This document shows, piece by piece, positions 1 through 8,380 of a DNA stretch of 64,000 bases. Position 1 is the stretch's first letter, and each line of letters begins with the position of its first letter. Position numbers and translations under genes: made by a program. Below the pieces are notes generated by a model that was not told the DNA's origin, ran no database searches, and was given only the letters and a program-made list of their open reading frames with translations. Origin of the DNA: Paenibacillus lutrae (GTDB lineage: Bacteria > Bacillota > Bacilli > Paenibacillales > NBRC-103111); the NCBI RefSeq assembly GCF_009757775.1, contig NZ_RHLK01000003.1, positions 248,001-312,000 on the forward strand, given 5' to 3'.

Positions 1-96
1 ATCAACCGGAACCTGCTGCTCGACCACGAATACTTCCTTGCGGATGTCCAGACATTCCTTTAACTGCTCCTGATTAGTTACACGGATGAATTCCAT
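1..96 (-). CDS. GNAT family N-acetyltransferase, N-terminal part only
   Basis: Only the first 32 codons lie in the window; the rest runs off the left edge. The ATG at 96 follows a clear AAGGAGA ribosome site. The residues read MEFIRVTNQEQLKECLDIR and then KEVFVVEQQVPVD. The R-x-x-VFVxEQ-x-VP pattern is typical of the first strand and helix of ElaA/YjcF-like GNAT acetyltransferases, which move an acetyl group from acetyl-CoA to an amine. The substrate cannot be told. The family call rests on this one motif. Confidence 0.7.
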   Translation of the reverse strand, partial: MEFIRVTNQEQLKECLDIRKEVFVVEQQVPVD

Positions 97-266
97 TGCT
101 GTATCTCCTTTTCTGAATGTTACGTGATACTATAGCTTATTGGAGGCCGCCTTGTCCAGGCGATCATCCGGGTTGGCACCTATCGTTTCTATGCCGGCGA
201 TATAGTATAATAATTGATGAGGGTCATCATTGATCACGTTTATTAGCCCGTAAAGGAGCCTGATTC

Positions 267-680
267 ATGAACATTGCTTTTTTCCTGCTTCCCAAACAGG
301 AAGTCATTACAACGACGATTGATGCTACACTCCGCCAGACGCTAGAGCGTATGGAATATCACCGGTATACAGCAGTTCCTATCCTCACGGAGGATGGAAA
401 ATATATGGGGACGATAACTGAAGGAGACCTGCTCTGGTATTTCAAAAATACACCGGGCGTTACATTCGATAATGCGCACCGGCATACTCTGAAAGAAATA
501 CCGCTTCGCATGAAAAATAAACCGGTTCATATTCATGCCAACATGGAAGATCTGATCGATCTCTCCAAGGTGCAGAACTTTGTACCGATCGTGGACGACT
601 CCGGTAATTTTATCGGAATTGTAAGACGGAGTGATATTATCGAATATTGTGCCAAACAAATGTTTCAAGCACCCGTTTAG
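267..680 (+). CDS. CBS-domain pair protein
   Basis: A 137-residue cytoplasmic protein made almost entirely of two CBS motifs, about residues 8-60 (TAVPILTEDGKYMGTITEGD) and 80-135 (FVPIVDDSGNFIGIVRRSD). CBS pairs bind adenine nucleotides or cyclic dinucleotides and act as energy or second-messenger sensors. There is no attached enzyme or transporter domain, so it probably acts through a partner. The ATG at 267 has AAAGGAG nine bases upstream. It stands alone and ends in a strong terminator at 705-727. The ligand is unknown; it differs from the c-di-AMP receptor DarB in sequence. Confidence 0.85.
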   Translation: MNIAFFLLPKQEVITTTIDATLRQTLERMEYHRYTAVPILTEDGKYMGTITEGDLLWYFKNTPGVTFDNAHRHTLKEIPLRMKNKPVHIHANMEDLIDLSKVQNFVPIVDDSGNFIGIVRRSDIIEYCAKQMFQAPV

Positions 681-704
681 TTTGTGAACGGACGACTATC
701 CGGC

Positions 705-727
705 GCCTCTCTCTGAGAGGCTTTTTT
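705..727 (+). terminator. Rho-independent terminator of the CBS gene
   Basis: Perfect 7-bp stem GCCTCTC/GAGAGGC with loop TCT, followed by six T. It lies 25 bases after the CBS-pair stop codon. Confidence 0.9.
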
Positions 728-1214
728 CTATAGGGACCGTAACCGTGGCGGGAAGTTACCAAGGAATGCAGGAGGCAGGAAGCGGAAGATATGTAAGGGG
801 AGGACCCGAAGACGGGCGACGATCCGCACTATGCTGTACAAATCGTCTGAATAAGACTTAACTATAAAGAAATAATAGACATTTCATCCGATGGTTTGTT
901 CTCGTACGGAGCGTATTTGTGACACTGATTTCTCATTTCCGGTTTGTAATTCTGCTCCGATTTCGTCTGCTGTTCTTTTGCCAGCCAAGCCTCCAACGAT
1001 TCGGAGCGTAATCCAAGCTGTGTGCTTATGATTCGAATATCCAAATTTCTCATACTCCCAGCTCATCCTCTCAATAGTCCGGTTCAGGCAGGTCAAGCCC
1101 CAGCGAGTAAACAACACTATCATTACTTTATATGGACTTCCGGGAACTGTAAATAAGTGTATCTTGTCGAATTCACTAAAGAATGGATTAATGAGTTTTC
1201 CTCTTTTTTTCCAA
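728..1214. other. Gene-poor interval
   Basis: About 490 bases without a convincing gene. Two minus-strand frames (884-1123 and 862-1053) overlap each other, lack good ribosome sites and match no family I know. It may be decayed sequence. No promoter or RNA structure stood out. Confidence 0.5.
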
Positions 1215-1238
1215 GAAAAAAAGCCGCTCTCACGGCTT
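1215..1238 (-). terminator. Terminator of the low-complexity protein gene
   Basis: Read on the minus strand: stem AAGCCG/CGGCTT with a six-base loop and then a run of T. It lies just downstream of the stop codon at 1256. Confidence 0.8.
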
Positions 1239-1255
1239 CATACCTGTCGAATAGT

Positions 1256-1930
1256 TCAAGAGGATGTCTTATTTTGTCTGACAAAATCGGTGGTCCAGTC
1301 AATCATTCCGTTCATCATATACAAAATCAAATTAACGACATCCTTCTCCGTCAGCGATCCGTTAGTCTGATCCGAAACCAGCCTCGTTGTTTTTCTCTCC
1401 AGTTCCTCAACCATGTTTTTAATAACATTCAGATCGTCTGCCATCGCGGATACACCGGAACCGGAGCCTTGACTGTTGTTCTGCTGATTCTGCCCTTGAT
1501 CCGCGCGCTGCTGCTGTCCTTGGTTCTGACCTGCCGATTGATCTTGAGCAGAACCCTGATCGCTTCCGGAAGAAGAACTCTCATTCGGGGCGGATTGTCT
1601 TTGTCTGTTCGATGAACTGCGCCGGGTCGTCTGCCCTGGTGAGCTCTGAGCCTGGTTGTCATTCCCCTGCTCCTGATCGCCTGCATCAGATCCGCCATTC
1701 CCGGCATCCTGCGAGCCGCCGCCAGAACGATCGGCCCCGCCGGAGCCTGACGAGTTCGAGGAAGACTGACTGTCCCCACGATCCGGGCTATTCGCGGCTC
1801 CCTGCCCGTTATTGCCTTGCTGTTCATTATTTTGGATCATTTTCTTTAACTGCTCCACTTCTACCAGCAGCATGTCGTTTTGTCTGGATAAATCATCCAT
1901 TTGTTGTTTGAGTTCTTGTGTCTTGATCAT
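1256..1930 (-). CDS. Hypothetical protein: coiled coil, Gln/Ser/Gly-rich linker, helical C-terminus
   Basis: 224 residues in three parts. Residues 1-38 form a predicted coiled coil (LKQQMDDLSRQNDMLLVEVE). Residues about 38-160 are extreme low complexity, rich in Q, S, G, N and D, and probably disordered. Residues about 160-224 are a conserved-looking helical segment with EKDVVNLILYMMNGMIDW. There is no signal peptide or membrane segment. The gene has its own terminator. I recognise no family. The layout, two ordered ends joined by a long flexible spacer, suits a scaffold or spore/envelope-associated protein, but that is a guess. Confidence 0.7.
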   Translation of the reverse strand: MIKTQELKQQMDDLSRQNDMLLVEVEQLKKMIQNNEQQGNNGQGAANSPDRGDSQSSSNSSGSGGADRSGGGSQDAGNGGSDAGDQEQGNDNQAQSSPGQTTRRSSSNRQRQSAPNESSSSGSDQGSAQDQSAGQNQGQQQRADQGQNQQNNSQGSGSGVSAMADDLNVIKNMVEELERKTTRLVSDQTNGSLTEKDVVNLILYMMNGMIDWTTDFVRQNKTSS

Positions 1931-1964
1931 GCTTGCCTGCCTCCATCAGCTAGCCAATTATGGC

Positions 1965-2603
1965 CTATTTGCCGCTCGAAATCGTGCCGCATGCGATACG
2001 ATTACCCGAGTTTCCAGCCGGATCAGACTTCATATCATCCTTCTTCTCATGGATGACCAGCGATGTTCCTCCCTGCTTAAACAGCGAACCCGGCTTGTCT
2101 TTCTCCAGCGTGAAGCCTTCCACAAGCACATTCAATTTTGCTTCACCGTTTGCCTCCGCTTTCAGATTCGGAAGATCTCCCAGATGGGGTCCTTGAGGAT
2201 TCTCCGTCCCGTGCATTCGGGATTCCGGATTAAGATGAGAACCCGCGGATTTGAAATCCGGCCCTTCGCAAGCTCCCGATTCATGGATATGAATCCCATG
2301 CTCCCCCGGCGTTAATTTCGTTGCCTGGACCTCTACCCTTACTCCGCTATTTTCTTTGGAGAAGCGCGCCGTTCCGATAGCGGTTCCTTCTGCATTCTTA
2401 AGCCCTACTTCGACCACGGATGAACCCGGTGAAGCTGAAGGAGAGGCGGATGGTGATGGCGATGGCGCAGCCGAAGCTGTCGGCAGTGCTGCCGGTGACG
2501 GTGAAGTAAGAGAACCGGTCGATTCGTTGTTGCTGTTACCGCAGCCGGCCAGTGCCGTAAGTGCAACCGCGGAAAGCAGCAGGGTTTGAATAGGTTTTCG
2601 CAT
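1965..2603 (-). CDS. sodC: Cu/Zn superoxide dismutase family lipoprotein
   Basis: About 212 residues from the ATG at 2603, chosen because AGGAGGT sits seven bases upstream; upstream in-frame codons lack a ribosome site. A signal peptide ends in the lipobox LTALAGC, so it should be anchored outside the membrane. A Pro/Ser/Ala-rich linker follows, then the SOD fold. HIH, the H of GSHLNPE, MHG, HLGD and VIHEK correspond to the copper and zinc ligands, and GAC and GNRIAC to the disulfide cysteines and active-site Arg. All metal ligands appear present, so it is probably active in removing superoxide. Confidence 0.9.
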   Translation of the reverse strand: MRKPIQTLLLSAVALTALAGCGNSNNESTGSLTSPSPAALPTASAAPSPSPSASPSASPGSSVVEVGLKNAEGTAIGTARFSKENSGVRVEVQATKLTPGEHGIHIHESGACEGPDFKSAGSHLNPESRMHGTENPQGPHLGDLPNLKAEANGEAKLNVLVEGFTLEKDKPGSLFKQGGTSLVIHEKKDDMKSDPAGNSGNRIACGTISSGK

Positions 2604-2809
2604 ATTGAAACCTCCTGATCCGATAATAGTAGGATATGCCAACAAGACGCGGACTAAACGCCCCGGTATCCTTTTTTTCTTACCCGATATCCTCCTGAAA
2701 CCAAACCTTTACCTTAGAATCAGCCGGTTTGAACTGGATTCTCATGCTTAAGTATCCATTAGAACCATTGGAAATGTTGTCGAATAAGCACTGTCCTATA
2801 AAAAAATAT
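2604..2809. other. Intergenic, no gene seen
   Basis: Holds the ribosome site and presumably the promoter of the SOD gene. A minus-strand frame at 2680-2892 overlaps the glpK terminator and has no ribosome site, so I do not call it. Confidence 0.5.
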
Positions 2810-2864
2810 AAAAGAAGCTCCCTGTAGTAATCCCCAGCTTGGGACAACAAGGAGCTTCTTTTTA
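2810..2864 (-). terminator. glpK terminator (long stem, bidirectional)
   Basis: Arms of about 12 bp (AAAGAAGCTCC with its complement) flank a 28-base middle that can itself fold. There are A/T runs on both outer sides, so it could stop transcription in either direction. It lies 38 bases after the glpK stop. Confidence 0.8.
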
Positions 2865-2901
2865 TATAATTTAAAAGCCTCAGGTTAGACAAGCCGCCCT
2901 C

Positions 2902-4407
<1,506 letters not shown>

Positions 4408-4507
4408 CTAAAAACACTATCACCTGCTGAAATGTACGCGTGTTCGTTTATAGCAGTTATGGTTCAGAAGCCAAGCATTTTCTTATTGTTCCAGAACCAT
4501 ATGCACG

Positions 4508-4560
4508 AAAAAAAGAGACCCATGACAAACCAGCCGGACCCCCAGGGGTCAAGCGCTTCG
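4508..4560 (-). promoter_or_regulatory. Candidate glpK leader: competing hairpins and cre-like core
   Basis: On the minus strand, a perfect hairpin (GACCCC/GGGGTC, 4537-4550) competes for GGGTC with a longer-range pairing to 4517-4521 that is followed by seven T. This is the layout of an antiterminator/terminator pair. Bacillus glpFK and glpD use GlpP-dependent antitermination, so a similar switch is plausible. At 4551-4558 AAGCGCTT matches the core of a CcpA cre site, but the flanks match poorly. The rest of 4393-4674 shows nothing else I can name. Confidence 0.35.
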
Positions 4561-4674
4561 TATGAAATCTCCTCGTCTCCGTCACTTCTATTAACTTCTT
4601 AGTAGAATAACCCGAATTAAAATTCGTGTCAACTCCATCAGAAGCTTTATTTCCCGGCAGAACAGTACGCTATG

Positions 4675-5061
4675 TTACGTACGTGTGCTTTCGAAAAATT
4701 CAATCCATTCTCCATCCGGTCCATGAAAAAAGAAATACCGGGAACCATTAGGCAGAGTCGTTATTTCAGAATCAATCAGCTTGATGTCCGTCTGGCGGAT
4801 TCGCTTAAATTCTTCTTCAATACTGTCCACCGTAAATGCAATATGATGGACTCGGCCTTCTTCCGTAACAGGACCCCCGTAGCCTTCAATAAGTTCTACC
4901 TCCGTCTCGCCCTGCACATCGAAACCAAGAAAAGCGAGCTTCAAAGAACCATTCGATTCAGCCCCCTTCAGCTTCAGGCCGACGATCCTTTCATAGAAGG
5001 AAACGGATTTTTCAATGCTGCTTACCATGATTCCGACATGTTCAATTTTTTTGACCGGCAT
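4675..5061 (-). CDS. VOC (glyoxalase/epimerase-like) family protein
   Basis: 128 residues from the ATG at 5061, which has GGAGGA six bases upstream. Paired beta-alpha-beta modules of the vicinal-oxygen-chelate fold: IEHVGIMVSSIEKSVSFYER at the start and RVHHIAFTVDSIEEEFKRI in the middle. Likely metal ligands are His8, the Glu of VELIE, His of VHHIAF and the Glu of EWIEFFE. This arrangement occurs in glyoxalase I and methylmalonyl-CoA epimerase. The substrate cannot be assigned from sequence or neighbours. Confidence 0.85.
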   Translation of the reverse strand: MPVKKIEHVGIMVSSIEKSVSFYERIVGLKLKGAESNGSLKLAFLGFDVQGETEVELIEGYGGPVTEEGRVHHIAFTVDSIEEEFKRIRQTDIKLIDSEITTLPNGSRYFFFHGPDGEWIEFFESTRT

Positions 5062-5198
5062 TCGGATTCCTCCCGCTATGTATAATTGATTAGATTCTCT
5101 CCTATTGTGTGACATAAATAAAGGAGAGGCAACCCTATTTTTATGCGGCGAGCAGCTAACAAACTTTTTCAGACATAAAAAAAAGCGCCTGGTGCGAC

Positions 5199-5429
5199 TT
5201 AGTCGCCTCCGCCGCCTCCACCGCCATCTCCCCCGCCTGAACAATCACTGCCGCCCGAGCTGCTGCTGCAATCTGAACCGCCGTCGCCCCCATAATACCC
5301 GCTTGAATCCGTATGGCTCGAATAGCCTGACTTACGTTTGCTGCGGTGATTATAATTCGGTTTAGAGACCATATTTGCGAATTTAAAGCCAATAATGATG
5401 AATCCTCCTATGAAAAGCAGTGCTGTCAT
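5199..5429 (-). CDS. Small membrane protein with Gly/Ser/Asp/Cys-rich tail
   Basis: 76 residues. An N-terminal membrane segment (residues 2-20, LLFIGGFIIIGFKFANMV) is followed by a short basic stretch and a tail of mostly Gly, Ser and Asp with two Cys, ending in a run of glycines. AAGGGTGA precedes the ATG at 5429. Glycine-run tails behind a membrane helix occur in several small Firmicute membrane proteins. I cannot name a family or function. Confidence 0.6.
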   Translation of the reverse strand: MTALLFIGGFIIIGFKFANMVSKPNYNHRSKRKSGYSSHTDSSGYYGGDGGSDCSSSSGGSDCSGGGDGGGGGGGD

Positions 5430-5558
5430 GAAATATCACCCTTTCCCTTCATTTATCTTCTGATTTCATTATAAAACAAGGGTGAAAATATTACAATACA
5501 ATTGTCAGAAAATTTAGATAAATCGTATGCCCTTGTTTGAATTGCAGCTAGTCCGGTT

Positions 5559-5581
5559 AATTTATCTGATAATGATAAATT
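5559..5581. promoter_or_regulatory. Palindrome upstream of the 62-residue gene
   Basis: Perfect inverted repeat AATTTATC/GATAAATT with a seven-base spacer, about 50 bases before the ATG at 5631. It looks like an operator. It overlaps a TGATAAT core reminiscent of a Fur box, but the second half does not fit the Fur consensus. Confidence 0.35.
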
Positions 5582-5630
5582 TTAACTTCTTGTGCAAGAT
5601 ACTTATAGCGGATAAAAGAAAGGAGAATGA

Positions 5631-5819
5631 ATGATCATGGCGCAATCCAATGACAAGAACAATAAAGACTATTATAATGAGATTTCAAATACGGCCGGTG
5701 GCATTAATACCCCTCCTGAACGCGAAGACAAAGCAGCGACTGATCCAATTAGCGGAGTGGTGGGCAAAATCATGGACAAACTTGCCGATGATGAGGATCT
5801 ACCCAAAAAAGATAAATAA
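5631..5819 (+). CDS. Small hydrophilic hypothetical protein
   Basis: 62 residues, highly charged (many D, K, N), with no membrane segment or cysteine. GGAG lies five bases before the ATG at 5631; a second ATG at 5637 is possible. The helix SGVVGKIMDKLADDEDLPKK is the only ordered-looking part. Small hydrophilic proteins like this are common among spore proteins, but nothing here proves that. Confidence 0.55.
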   Translation: MIMAQSNDKNNKDYYNEISNTAGGINTPPEREDKAATDPISGVVGKIMDKLADDEDLPKKDK

Positions 5820-5991
5820 GGCCCACACCATTAACGATTGGATCGACCCACATACAGGTTTTACCGACAACCATGCTCCCCTTTCCGGGGAGTTTTTAAA
5901 TGCAACTATTTAAATAAAAATAGCATTGACAGTTGATGTATTCCTTGGTATGATACTACTTGTCGCTAGAAACAACTGAATTTACATACAT

Positions 5992-6064
5992 GACCTGATA
6001 GCTCAGCTGGGAGAGCACCATCTTGACAGGGTGGGGGTCGTCGGTTCGAGCCCGGCTCAGGTCA
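5992..6064 (+). tRNA. tRNA-Val (GAC)
   Basis: Full cloverleaf: acceptor GACCTGA/TCAGGTC, D-stem GCTC/GAGC, anticodon stem CCATC/GGTGG with loop TTGACAG (anticodon GAC), T-arm GTCGG/CCGGC with TTCGAGC. The 3' end reads ATCCA rather than ACCA, so CCA is added after transcription or the end is atypical. A terminator follows at once. Confidence 0.95.
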
Positions 6065-6070
6065 TCCAAG

Positions 6071-6098
6071 AAAAACCCTTGAGAAATCAAGGGTTTTT
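6071..6098 (+). terminator. tRNA-Val terminator
   Basis: Perfect stem AAAAACCCTTGA/TCAAGGGTTTTT with a GAAA tetraloop. A near-identical hairpin recurs at 11445-11469. Confidence 0.92.
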
Positions 6099-6121
6099 CG
6101 CTGTTTATAGAGTGATAAATT

Positions 6122-6376
6122 TTATGCCAGAATCATCCTAAAATAGTCTTTGATACGAATTTGGTACTTATAGGGTGTCTGATACAAAGCAAATGCAGTG
6201 GCTTTACTCCCTGCGAAGTTAAAATATTTTATTTCATGCGCTATATGTTCCCTGTAGTGTACACCTTTCGTATGTTTGAAGAAGTTCATCCACTTGGAGT
6301 CCCCCGTAACCTTGTCCTCCATAAACGTAGCGAATTTCCTCGCCTCCTCATAGTTGATGTCAGTATCCTGATCTAA
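6122..6376 (-). pseudogene. Possible gene remnant without a start
   Basis: An open minus-strand frame of about 84 codons. It begins directly after an in-frame stop, on the far side of the terminator at 6379-6405. It reads plausibly as protein (YEEARKFATFMEDKVTGDSK, then IKYFNFAGSKATAFALYQ). There is no ribosome site before its only ATG at 6322. It may be the C-terminal end of a lost gene or an ATG-started 66-residue protein. No family recognised. Confidence 0.25.
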
Positions 6377-6378
6377 TT

Positions 6379-6405
6379 AAAAAGGCCACTCGATTGAGTG
6401 ACCTT
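6379..6405 (-). terminator. Terminator of the small secreted protein gene
   Basis: On the minus strand: 10-bp stem AAGGTCACTC/GAGTGGCCTT with one T-G pair, loop AATC, then TTT. It lies 17 bases after the stop at 6422. Confidence 0.85.
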
Positions 6406-6421
6406 CAAAACATATAAGGAA

Positions 6422-6787
6422 CTAATTATACCAATTGTTTAAGTAAGCTTTTGCGGTGCCGCCCGAATAATTGTAAAGATTAACCTGGTAAGAGCAGCCT
6501 GATTTCAGAAAAATTGAAGTTGTATACTGCCCGCTGGCACCCGAAACATTAGGTGAAGTAAAACGATCCCCGCATCCTGTTACCGTTGCATAGGCATAGC
6601 CTGTTGAAGAAGTGGTCGCAAGCGTAAATTTACCCGTAATCCCTTGGCCCGTAAGACCATACGCTGCTGTAATTTGATTAGGAGCTGCGATAGCTACAAT
6701 CCCGTCGTTTGCAGCAAAAGCCGATGAAGCTAAAGCTAGCGAAAAAATACTGGTCAGAGCAACGGACATAAGTTTCTTCTTAATCAT
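6422..6787 (-). CDS. Small secreted protein, unknown family
   Basis: 121 residues with a clean Sec signal peptide: KKK start, hydrophobic core VALTSIFSLALASS, cleavage after AFA near residue 25. The mature part of about 96 residues is rich in Gly, Thr, Ser, Ala and Tyr with two Cys (VTGCGDRF and KSGCSYQV), suggesting one disulfide in a small beta domain. GGAGGT precedes the ATG. It has its own long upstream region and a terminator. It lies in the tRNA-Val-adjacent accessory stretch near the peptide-signalling cassette, so it could be a secreted effector, but no link is shown. Confidence 0.75.
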   Translation of the reverse strand: MIKKKLMSVALTSIFSLALASSAFAANDGIVAIAAPNQITAAYGLTGQGITGKFTLATTSSTGYAYATVTGCGDRFTSPNVSGASGQYTTSIFLKSGCSYQVNLYNYSGGTAKAYLNNWYN

Positions 6788-7154
6788 AATACACCTCCAT
6801 ATATTGTAATTTTTATGTTACAAATGGTTATTAACAACTTTTACCAGCCATGAAACATCTTTAATTCGTCTTTAATTTGTCTTTATCTTAGTTTCCTACT
6901 TCTCCACCCTTGTCACAATTTCCATTTTCCCCTGTTCAGGCAATACCAACATTGTGGATGCTGCATTGTATTTTCGATATATTAACCCGTGATTGCGTAA
7001 CCATAAGTTACGTCATATAATTAAATTATCAGCAAGGACTATATACTCATTTTTACATTCACTTTTCTCGTTCGGGATGAGTGAATCCCAGCTTTTTACT
7101 TTTGGTTAACTAACCAACATTAACGTTACATTTCAATTTAGGAGTTGAGTCCTA
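6788..7154. promoter_or_regulatory. 367-base divergent control region with palindromes
   Basis: An AT-rich interval between the divergent secreted-protein and XRE genes. It contains GGTTA-AC-TAACC at 7104-7115, about 40 bases before the XRE start, and GTAAC/GTTAC repeats near 6997-7011. The TAAC/GTTA words recur after the XRE gene (7569-7588), so they are candidate operators of that repressor. Confidence 0.35.
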
Positions 7155-7565
7155 GTGTCTTCATTTGCAGAACGCTTTGTCCAGATGCGCGAAAAACGCG
7201 GCTGGACACAAGATGATTTAGCTGAAATGTTAGGTGTTTCAAGGGTTAGTATTTCAAAATATGAAACAGCAGGCAAGAATGGCGCTACCCCAAAATATCC
7301 ATTATTGGTTAAAGCTGCAGACCTATTTAACGTAACCACCGATTATCTTCTAGGAAGAACTGAATCACCTCTTAGGGATGAAAATACGGTAGACGGCCTT
7401 TCCGAAGAAGAACAACTGATGTATAAGAGATTCATTTCTGAGACGGAAAATTTGTTTCGTTCGAAGGGTGTAACAGAGGAAAAACTAAGACATGTTATGA
7501 GTTATATGCGATATACATTTTTAAATGACCTAGAAGAAGAAAAAAAAGGAAGAAATTCTAAATAA
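7155..7565 (+). CDS. XRE-family HTH repressor (ImmR-like)
   Basis: 136 residues with a GTG start at 7155 behind AGGAG. Residues about 5-65 form a Cro/C1 helix-turn-helix (RFVQMREKRGWTQDDLAEML, then GVSRVSISKYE). The C-terminal half is charged and helical and probably a dimer region. It is followed by an ImmA-fold gene, the order of ImmR-ImmA pairs on integrative elements and prophages. It probably represses its own promoter and a target nearby. Which target is not shown. Confidence 0.88.
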   Translation: MSSFAERFVQMREKRGWTQDDLAEMLGVSRVSISKYETAGKNGATPKYPLLVKAADLFNVTTDYLLGRTESPLRDENTVDGLSEEEQLMYKRFISETENLFRSKGVTEEKLRHVMSYMRYTFLNDLEEEKKGRNSK

Positions 7566-7568
7566 CGT

Positions 7569-7588
7569 GTGTTATATTTAACTAACAC
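7569..7588. promoter_or_regulatory. Inverted repeat between XRE and ImmA-like genes
   Basis: GTGTTA/TAACAC with an eight-base spacer, immediately after the XRE stop. It shares the GTTA...TAAC word with the repeat at 7104-7115, so it may be a second repressor site. There is no T run, so a terminator is unlikely. Confidence 0.3.
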
Positions 7589-7677
7589 CTATTGTCTTAG
7601 CATCTTGTCGCAGATACGCTCCCAGATCATCATCATGACCAGATGTTTTAAAACAATAACCTGGGGAGTGTGTAATT

Positions 7678-8010
7678 ATGTCTAACCGGTCCATTAAAGC
7701 CGTATTTGAAGAGATATCGATTAACTGTCCCTATAGAGCAGCCAGGCACCTAGGGATACGGATCAGCTGCCCGGATGATATGGACATCATAGCAGGCTCT
7801 TACATGGAGACATTGCCAGGAGTTTACCGGATTATGCTCAATGCACAACTAGATCTGGAAACTCAAGAGCAAGCCTGCTTTGAACTTGTAAAACGCCACA
7901 TGTCGCACAAAGGGATTATGCACGCGGTTAATCTGGAGGATTTAAAACAAGCCAATAAAGCCCGGCACAAGTCATTCCTCAAATTTTTTAAGTTTGAAGA
8001 AAATTTTTGA
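7678..8010 (+). CDS. ImmA/IrrE-like protein with lost zinc motif
   Basis: 110 residues following the pattern of ImmA/IrrE metallopeptidases: an N-terminal helix with AARHLGIRIS, a beta segment GSYMETLPGVYRIMLNAQL, then EQACFELVKRHMSHKG where active members have HELGHxxxH. Here the motif reads Phe68-Glu69-Leu-Val-Lys72, so both leading histidines are gone. The protein is shorter than active ImmA. It therefore probably cannot cleave the upstream XRE repressor, but might still bind it. GGGGAG precedes the ATG at 7678. Confidence 0.55.
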   Translation: MSNRSIKAVFEEISINCPYRAARHLGIRISCPDDMDIIAGSYMETLPGVYRIMLNAQLDLETQEQACFELVKRHMSHKGIMHAVNLEDLKQANKARHKSFLKFFKFEENF

Positions 8011-8077
8011 ATACCCATCGAGAAATAACCACAGCTGCGCCACAACCAAGGTTTCTGCCAGTGGACGTTAATCTCTG

Positions 8078-8129
8078 CCAACAAGAAAAGGATCACCTCC
8101 CTATCGGGAAAGTGATCCTTTCTTGTTGG
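8078..8129. terminator. Large bidirectional hairpin between convergent genes
   Basis: Arms of 18-19 bases (CCAACAAGAAAAGGATCAC and its complement) differ by one bulged base, with a 14-base loop. It lies between the plus-strand ImmA-like gene and the minus-strand agrD. The arms contain TTTC/TTTTC runs, so it probably ends transcription from both sides. Confidence 0.7.
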
Positions 8130-8230
8130 ATAGACGTATTTTGATATCTCCACGGTCTTGCCGCATCCTTAGAATAAGTCTGCTTTGTAGTTACAGAATC
8201 CCCCGTTTTCTGACAGGAACTTACCGACGA

Positions 8231-8356
8231 TTACTTTGAAAAGAGTTCATCAGGCGCTTCCGGATTGTGGCAGATAAATGTGCAGCCAGTATCCGTCGCT
8301 CTTCTCGCGACCATCTTCAAAGCCTTGTTAACTGCATTCGCCAGGAATGTTTTCAT
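8231..8356 (-). CDS. agrD: AgrD-like cyclic lactone autoinducer precursor
   Basis: 41 residues, read directly from the sequence: MKTFLANAVNKALKMVARRA, then TDTGCTFICHNPEAPDELFSK. It has the three AgrD parts: an amphipathic N-terminal leader, a short core with Cys25, and an acidic C-terminal tail with the N-P-x-x-P-x-EL pattern that AgrB recognises. Aligned with Listeria and Staphylococcus AgrD, the predicted ring is the five residues Cys25-Thr-Phe-Ile-Cys29. A Cys at the ring-closing position is unusual. GAGGAGG lies nine bases before the ATG. It starts 24 bases after the agrB stop, the usual agrB-agrD order. Confidence 0.9.
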   Translation of the reverse strand: MKTFLANAVNKALKMVARRATDTGCTFICHNPEAPDELFSK

Positions 8357-8380
8357 ATCGTTTAACCTCCTCTCGTTAAT

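Noticed and set aside
862-1123. Two overlapping small minus-strand frames
   Set aside because: No ribosome sites, no recognisable domains, and neither is clearly preferred.
2680-2892. 70-codon frame after glpK
   Set aside because: It runs through the glpK terminator hairpin and has no ribosome site.
5559-5581. Fur box
   Set aside because: Only one half matches the Fur consensus and the adjacent gene has no iron link; reported as a generic palindrome.
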